64,000 nt of DNA from Ligula intestinalis (lineage: Eukaryota > Platyhelminthes > Cestoda > Diphyllobothriidea > Diphyllobothriidae), in NCBI GenBank assembly GCA_036362985.1, contig JAYGXS010000004.1, positions 63,366,706-63,430,705 of the forward strand, given 5' to 3'. The translations under genes were made by a program, and so were the position numbers. This document shows, piece by piece, positions 59,160 to 64,000 of this stretch (positions are counted from its first letter, which is position 1; every line of letters starts with the position of its first letter). The notes below the pieces were generated by a model. That model worked only from the letters and a program-made list of their open reading frames with translations. It made no database searches and was not told where the DNA came from.

Positions 59160-61960
59160 CGGTATCAGATAGAGAGCAGTAACATCGAACTCGTGAGATT
59201 GACAGCGGAGAACGTACCCAAACCACCTGAGTTTTCTTTCTTGGATGGTCTGAGATATCCTTGTGATGTTATCGCAGCGAGTGCGGACTGCCTCATTTGA
59301 GACACACTGAAAAGATGCACGGTACACGCGAATATTCGTGGTAACAGAAGTAACGCGCCGGGTCTATGGGCAGTGTCTAAAGCTTGGCAAAACACTACGA
59401 GCTCTATTGATTCGGCAAAAAGTGCCATCCTTACTCTGTCCATTCGGCAGCAACCTCGCTCCGAGGTATTTGAAACTGTCTACGTCTTCAAGTTGGCAGC
59501 CACTAATCCCGAAAAGGGCCTTCTCTTGAGCAGGGACGCAGCATGAAAACACTTGGTATTCCGAACGTTTATGGACAAGTCGACCGATTTAGAGGCCTCG
59601 TTTATCCGTGATAATACAGACAGTAGATCGCCAAAGCTTGAAACTAATAAGACGATACCATCGGCGTAATCGAGATCAGTCAGCCAGCGTTCGGGTGCAA
59701 GTTCAACACCATCCTCTTCAGGTAAGGCCCGAGAATCCAGTCAGTCACGTAGTTGAATAGAATGGGTGACAGGACAGAGCCCTGTCGAACGCCAGACCGA
59801 ATAGCGAAGCGTTCTGAAAGGTTGTTATGGACCAGAACCCGCACGGTGATGGAACGGTAGTATTCCTTGATCATGGCGATGATTTTTAGTGGTAAACCAT
59901 CTAGTGCCATTATCCGCTACAGAATTCACGATGGACGGAATCGAACGCAGCGGCGAAGTCAACAAAGCAAACGACCATTGGTAGTTGGAAGCTATAGCGA
60001 AATTCAAAGATGCGTCTTAATGTGAGTATCTGATCTCCACATCCACACCGAGCGCGGAATCCGGCTTGGTTTAACCGTGTCCTAGAGTTACACACAGGCA
60101 CAGTAGGACAGATGAGTTCCATTAGCGGTCGGGTGAACGCTCATCAGTGTTTGTTAATATCCCTCGACCTAAGCCGGTGATGCAATGAGCTCGTGACTCA
60201 ATGGTTAGGGTCTTTGACTCTGATTAAAGGGGTCGCGAGTTCCACGCTTGGGTGGGACGCCACTTGTGTCTGGGTATGACTGGCTGATGACGGCTAATAA
60301 GGGAGAAATTGACATTTCAGTCTCCCTCGTCTTTGCTGGTAATACTATCTGCCTACATTACCAGCTGCCACGGCTGTCAGGACCTCTGGTGGGGTCCAAG
60401 GCAGAGCGGGACAGATGAGTTCCGTTAGCGGTCGGGTGAACGTTCATAAATCCGAGTTACACACATACTGAAGTCGTCTGAGAAAGTAGCAAAGATCTCC
60501 ACAGCAACGTCGATAAGACTTATGCTGTGGTAGTTCTCGCATTTTGTTTTGTCTTCCATATCGTAGACAAGTACAAGGATGCTTGAACCCTAGTCATCAG
60601 GAATGGCTTCGTCATTCCACGCCTCTTCAATCACCTCGTGGAGCCAGGGCGCCGTAGTGTCGACACAAGACTTGTAGATTTTAGCGGGTATAGCAACCCC
60701 TCCAGGTGCCGTGTTAATGTGTGGCCCTTGTATTACGTCGGCGAATTTTCATGAGAAGGCGAGTCACCTGTCACTGGATAGGAAAGAGGGGAAACACCAC
60801 TGTAGATAGGAGTAGGGGTGCACTGGGCTCCGTATTGAAGTGCTTACGCCAGCGCTCAACCCTCGGGGCGTTTTGAGCAATAAAGCCGCTATTCAGATTA
60901 CGAAACGAATTACTGTGAAGAGAGCTTATCATTAAACTGACGAATAAGTGAGTACAGTATTCGAATATCACCAACTTTTGAGGCCTGCTTTATGCAGATC
61001 GCTAAATCAGCACAGTTTTTTTTTCGGTCCTCCCCAGCCGATTTTGCCGTCAGCTTTCTCAGTTGACGGAAAGAGTCATCACTGCAGTACCTGGCTCGAC
61101 CTGTCTAAGCAGACAAGTGCAGGGTTCTTCCACTGGTCTAATTACTGCGGCGTTCCTGGGTGTATCTGAGAATCTTCTCGTCTGCCTCATAGACTGATGT
61201 TTTCGGTGATGACTTTTGGCTACCGTCTTCTCCGTCGGCTTTCATCAAAAAAACAGGAAAGAATTTTTTGCTCAGGCCGCGGCAGAGCTGGGTTGCCGAA
61301 TTTTGGCAACATCGAGGCACCTAGCGCAGGTAAGAGGCAAGCTTTCACGCTTTTACGAACGAGAACGTGGTCAGGCACATTGGCATTACCAGTCTTGGCA
61401 CCACGCAGCGATCTGCTACCATGAACCTAGCTGCCGAATCGTCAAATGACTAAAAGTTAGTCAATCTAAGTGATAGTCGTTTGAGTGCGAGGTAAGTAGA
61501 TGTTTGTTGCGGTGCTGAAGAACACGTATTCGCAACAAACGATCGATTTGGATCAGCAAAGGTAAAAAAATCTTTCACTGTTCTGACACAAGTGCCTGTT
61601 TGTGGAGTTACCAGGTCCAGTCCGGCCATTCGGGTCCCAGCAAAAATCAGTAGATCGCGGGGAGGGGGCCTATCAACTAATGCTTGAAGCTCCAAGAAAA
61701 AGATCTCCTTATCGCGATGTTCGGTAGCGATTGGTGCATACCCAGAGAAGACAGAAATGTTCGTAAAATAACCTTTTAAGCGTACGTAATCTATTCGTTC
61801 ACTGACTGGTTCCCGCGCAAGCGTGAGTTGGCCCCGGGGATCTTCATTTCTCGAGCGCCTGAGTCAGGAATTCAGACTTCGGACAGGCAGCAGACAGCTA
61901 CGTTGTGCCGTTAGACTTCGGGCAGCAGTGGTCAGAAACGTTCGCACAATCCAAAATCCA
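59160..61960 (-). mobile_element. Nearly complete RTE-type LINE, inactive
   Basis: Order on the minus strand: apurinic-endonuclease part (about 61900-61450: FTNISVFSGYAPIATEHRDK, FFLELQALVDRPPPRDLLIF), RT start (about 60900-60470: KIYKSCVDTTAPWLHEVIEE, DDWGSSILVLVYDMEDKTKC), SINE interruption (60097-60453), RT core (60090-59560: FRARCGCGDQILTLRRIFEF, VCFVDFAAAFDSVHRE, IRSGVRQGSVLSPILFNYVT, a YADGI variant of YADD) and C-terminal region (59552-59165: YLGARLLPNGQSKDG, RKLRWFGYVLR). Several stops and frameshifts. The catalytic YADD is changed, so it is immobile. Confidence 0.85.
60097..60453 (+). mobile_element. SINE-A, complete copy with 12-bp target duplication
   Basis: GAGTTACACACA at 60085-60096 and 60454-60465 brackets the insert, and the RTE frame continues on both sides. 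Layout: GGACAGATGAGTTCCATTAG block, tRNA-like head (A box GTGACTCAATGGTTAGGG, B box GCGAGTTCCACGCTTGG), GACTGGCTGATGACGGCTAA, CAGTCTCCCTCGTCTTTGCT. The opening block recurs: GGACAGATGAGTTCCGTTAG CGGTCGGGTGAACGTTCAT. The best-defined copy of the family. Confidence 0.85.
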
Positions 61961-62229
61961 GTACTAAGGGTCCGACGCCATTGAGTAGTCCAGCCCGCAT
62001 AATACTTGCCCGCACCGCAGTACCAGGGTTCCGGAGCGCGTCAGTTCCCACGGACGCCGCAGCATGAATCGTAGCACAGATATTGGGCGTATTTTTCATG
62101 AGGCTTCTTGAAAATTGTGAGAATGGGTGGGCCCCAACAGCTGCTTGGATCGTTAGTTCGAGGTTTTTTGTCTAGCGTTTGGAGCAATTGCATAATTACA
62201 AGGCAAAGGTTGCCATATTAGAGTTCCGC

Positions 62230-62375
62230 CGTTAGGCTTTGCGACATTTTATAGGCTTCAGACTTGCCAGACTGCTTGTTATCCAGATCCAAGATTCTGC
62301 TTATTTCGCAGCTTACGCTTACTGAAGGCGTTTCCACTCTCCGCCACCTGTGGACGCGCTGGATAGCCAGCAGCT
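62230..62375 (-). repeat. Repeat F, minus-strand copy
   Basis: On the minus strand: TAGCTGCTGGCTATCCAGCG, CCACAGGTGGCGGAGAGTGG, GCGAAATAAGCAGAATCTTG, GCCTATAAAATGTCGCAAAG. Collinear with 58205-58420, in opposite orientation. Confidence 0.55.
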
Positions 62376-64000
62376 AGGTTTGATTAAAAATTTAAATAAC
62401 TTTGCTTCGGTGGTAAACGAATCACAAGAAATCTCTAGCCACAGCCAGTGACATCATGTAACTAGCGTTTTTGGTGATAATTCTACTTTCTCCTCCTCCA
62501 ATAATATCCTACCAAATTCCGGAAGTTGAGTACAATGCGGAATAAAGCCACTGCAATTCTTATGACTCATATGGGGCAGACATTTTAAGTTGATTATACT
62601 GGAGGATTTGATCAATTTGTAAATAGTCGTATTCTCTGAAATCCAAACCATGTGTACCAAGAAATACTCGTTGAGCAAAATGCGGATAAGGCAGTTATGC
62701 CCGGTGATAAAAAACATTAAATTATAGCTTTTTAGACGTCTTTAAGTCGTTTTATATCTACCATAGAATACTAAAAATTCTGGAAGATAATACCATGGAA
62801 AATGAAATGGGACGACAGCAAAACGAACACTAAATAGAGATGGACTGAGAAAAAAAGTGAAACGTTTGCCACAATGATTAATATGCTCCTTGAAGTAGGC
62901 GTAGATGGTGGGCAAAAACAAATGCTTCATGACCTAAAAAACACGTAACGTTTAAAAATATTTGGAGGGATCCATCTGAGTTTTCGCTTATTAATCTTTT
63001 CAGAAAATAAGCTAATAACCTGGAGCGACCCCATTTGGGGGCGAATTCCTTCAGGTTTATATGAATGCCTTAACTAAATTTATCAGTTTCAGCATGATGC
63101 CACCGTAATATGAAGAAGGTAATATAGACAATTTGCATGATTTACTATGCTTACGGCACAGGTATCAGCTAAGAACCCACGGTGGAATCTCTGGACAGCG
63201 ATTCTAGTATCTTTCACATTAAGCTAGCACCAGCACTGTCAGTTTGACGAATCATGCAATAATCCACCGAAGGTGAAAAACGCAAAAACACAATCAGAAG
63301 GGGCTTGGCAACTGCAAGATTTAGATTCAGATCAGCGTTTCGAAGTTTTCCTGTGTCAGGCATCTAAATTTGAGGCCGGCACAGGCACGCCTATTCCACA
63401 TGCGAAGGAGTACTATATTCCAGATATTCCACAGTTGATATATGTAACTTGAAAAGATTTTACGAATCTCGACGAGCTAAACGATTAAAGGTATGAGTAA
63501 ACTGATTTAATAGTAAGGATAACATTCGGAACATCAAATATTAGAAACACCGTTTTATGGGTTAGAAAAGAGGATCCAAAGGTCAGAAGCAAATGCGAAA
63601 AATCGCTTCACGCACTATGTCGGCAATATGAACGCATCAAATGCGCGCATTTCGAGTCAACAGTGGGATGCGTTACAAGCGGAATGTAATGCATCAATGT
63701 GTTTACTGACAAAATATGGTCACTACAAGGAGAATGTTACTAAAAGTGGCTCTACAGAAAACATGAAAGCGTAAATAAGTGGGTACCAAAACAATTTTGC
63801 TACGTAGTATCGTCAGGATATTATGTTATGCTTAACAGTGTGGAGCTACTCATATTATTTATGAAAATCTGCGACTGGTTAGCAGAATTGTGCAGTTAAG
63901 ATGAAAATATTGAGATATCGGACGTCTTATAGACGTATAATAGCGCGTTTTGTAGTTACTGGAGAAATTACCAATATTCATGTTGAGATAACAAAAACCA

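Larger units (their letters stand above)
57071..64000. other. Region upstream of the first KDM7 exon seen
   Basis: No PHD-finger exon (C-x2-C...H-x2-C pattern) or other KDM7 N-terminal exon was found on the minus strand. Contents are the family L LTR-like repeat, repeat F pair, RTE and SINE elements. 62400-64000 is AT-rich with no exon or repeat that I can name. The gene start probably lies beyond the window. Confidence 0.5.

Noticed and set aside
62454..62717. 87-codon minus-strand open frame with several Cys/His (CLPHMSHKNCSGFIPHC)
   Set aside because: Spacing does not fit a PHD finger, the stretch is AT-rich, and no phase-compatible splice sites were seen.

Overview
This is a stretch of animal nuclear DNA. 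Short coding exons with GT/AG borders are scattered through kilobase introns full of decayed retrotransposons, and nothing looks bacterial (no operons or dense ORFs). The repeat content is typical of flatworms: RTE-type and jockey-like non-LTR elements, Penelope-like elements, tRNA-like SINEs and CAGT-ended Tc1/mariner/pogo-type elements. I infer a platyhelminth, most likely a large-genome (diphyllobothriid) tapeworm. The species call is an inference from repeat style and protein divergence.

Two protein-coding genes can be supported, arranged tail to tail. Plus strand, 121-28246: the 3' part of a Son-of-sevenless (SOS) Ras guanine-nucleotide exchange factor. Fourteen exons join with matching intron phases at all thirteen junctions into a 1222-codon reading frame (end of the PH domain, PH-REM linker, REM, CDC25, proline-rich tail, stop, AATAAA). 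The histone-fold and DH portions would lie before the window. Minus strand, about 57070 down to 34201: a KDM7/PHF2/PHF8-family JmjC histone demethylase. Five N-terminal exons carry the JmjC core with the Fe(II) ligands HxD...H. Three phase-compatible C-terminal exons follow, then a tentative basic tail exon. The exon(s) after the JmjC core, the last exon and the PHD finger were not found.

Layout: 1-28300 SOS with its introns (intron repeats: a decayed palindromic element at about 1.6-2.3 kb; Penelope-like terminal repeats at 3.9-4.5, 5.3 and 8.7 kb; a jockey-like LINE fragment at 6.1-7.5 kb holding two nested insertions; TA-flanked inverted-repeat elements at 13.3-13.9 and 14.8-15.7 kb; a long inverted repeat at 22.0-22.6 kb; a jockey-like fragment at 24.3-24.7 kb). 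28300-34200: intergenic space with tRNA-like SINEs and an RTE fragment. 34200-39150: KDM7 C-terminal exons, a 10-N assembly gap, and a 915-bp palindromic CAGT...ACTG element. 39150-50645: a very large KDM7 gap region holding an antisense copy of the 3' end of 18S rRNA, SINEs, tandem RTE fragments and paired inverted Penelope-type ends. 50645-57070: KDM7 JmjC exons, with a 5.4-kb intron carrying Penelope GIY-YIG endonuclease remnants. 57070-64000: no supported exon; an almost complete but dead RTE element on the minus strand (endonuclease + RT) interrupted by a SINE with a 12-bp target duplication.

Functionally the two genes are unrelated neighbours: SOS loads GTP on Ras downstream of receptor tyrosine kinases, and KDM7 removes methyl groups from histone lysines. 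The most notable non-genic material is the dense, datable nesting of mobile elements, the rRNA pseudogene, and hammerhead-ribozyme-like motifs at the ends of Penelope-like repeats.
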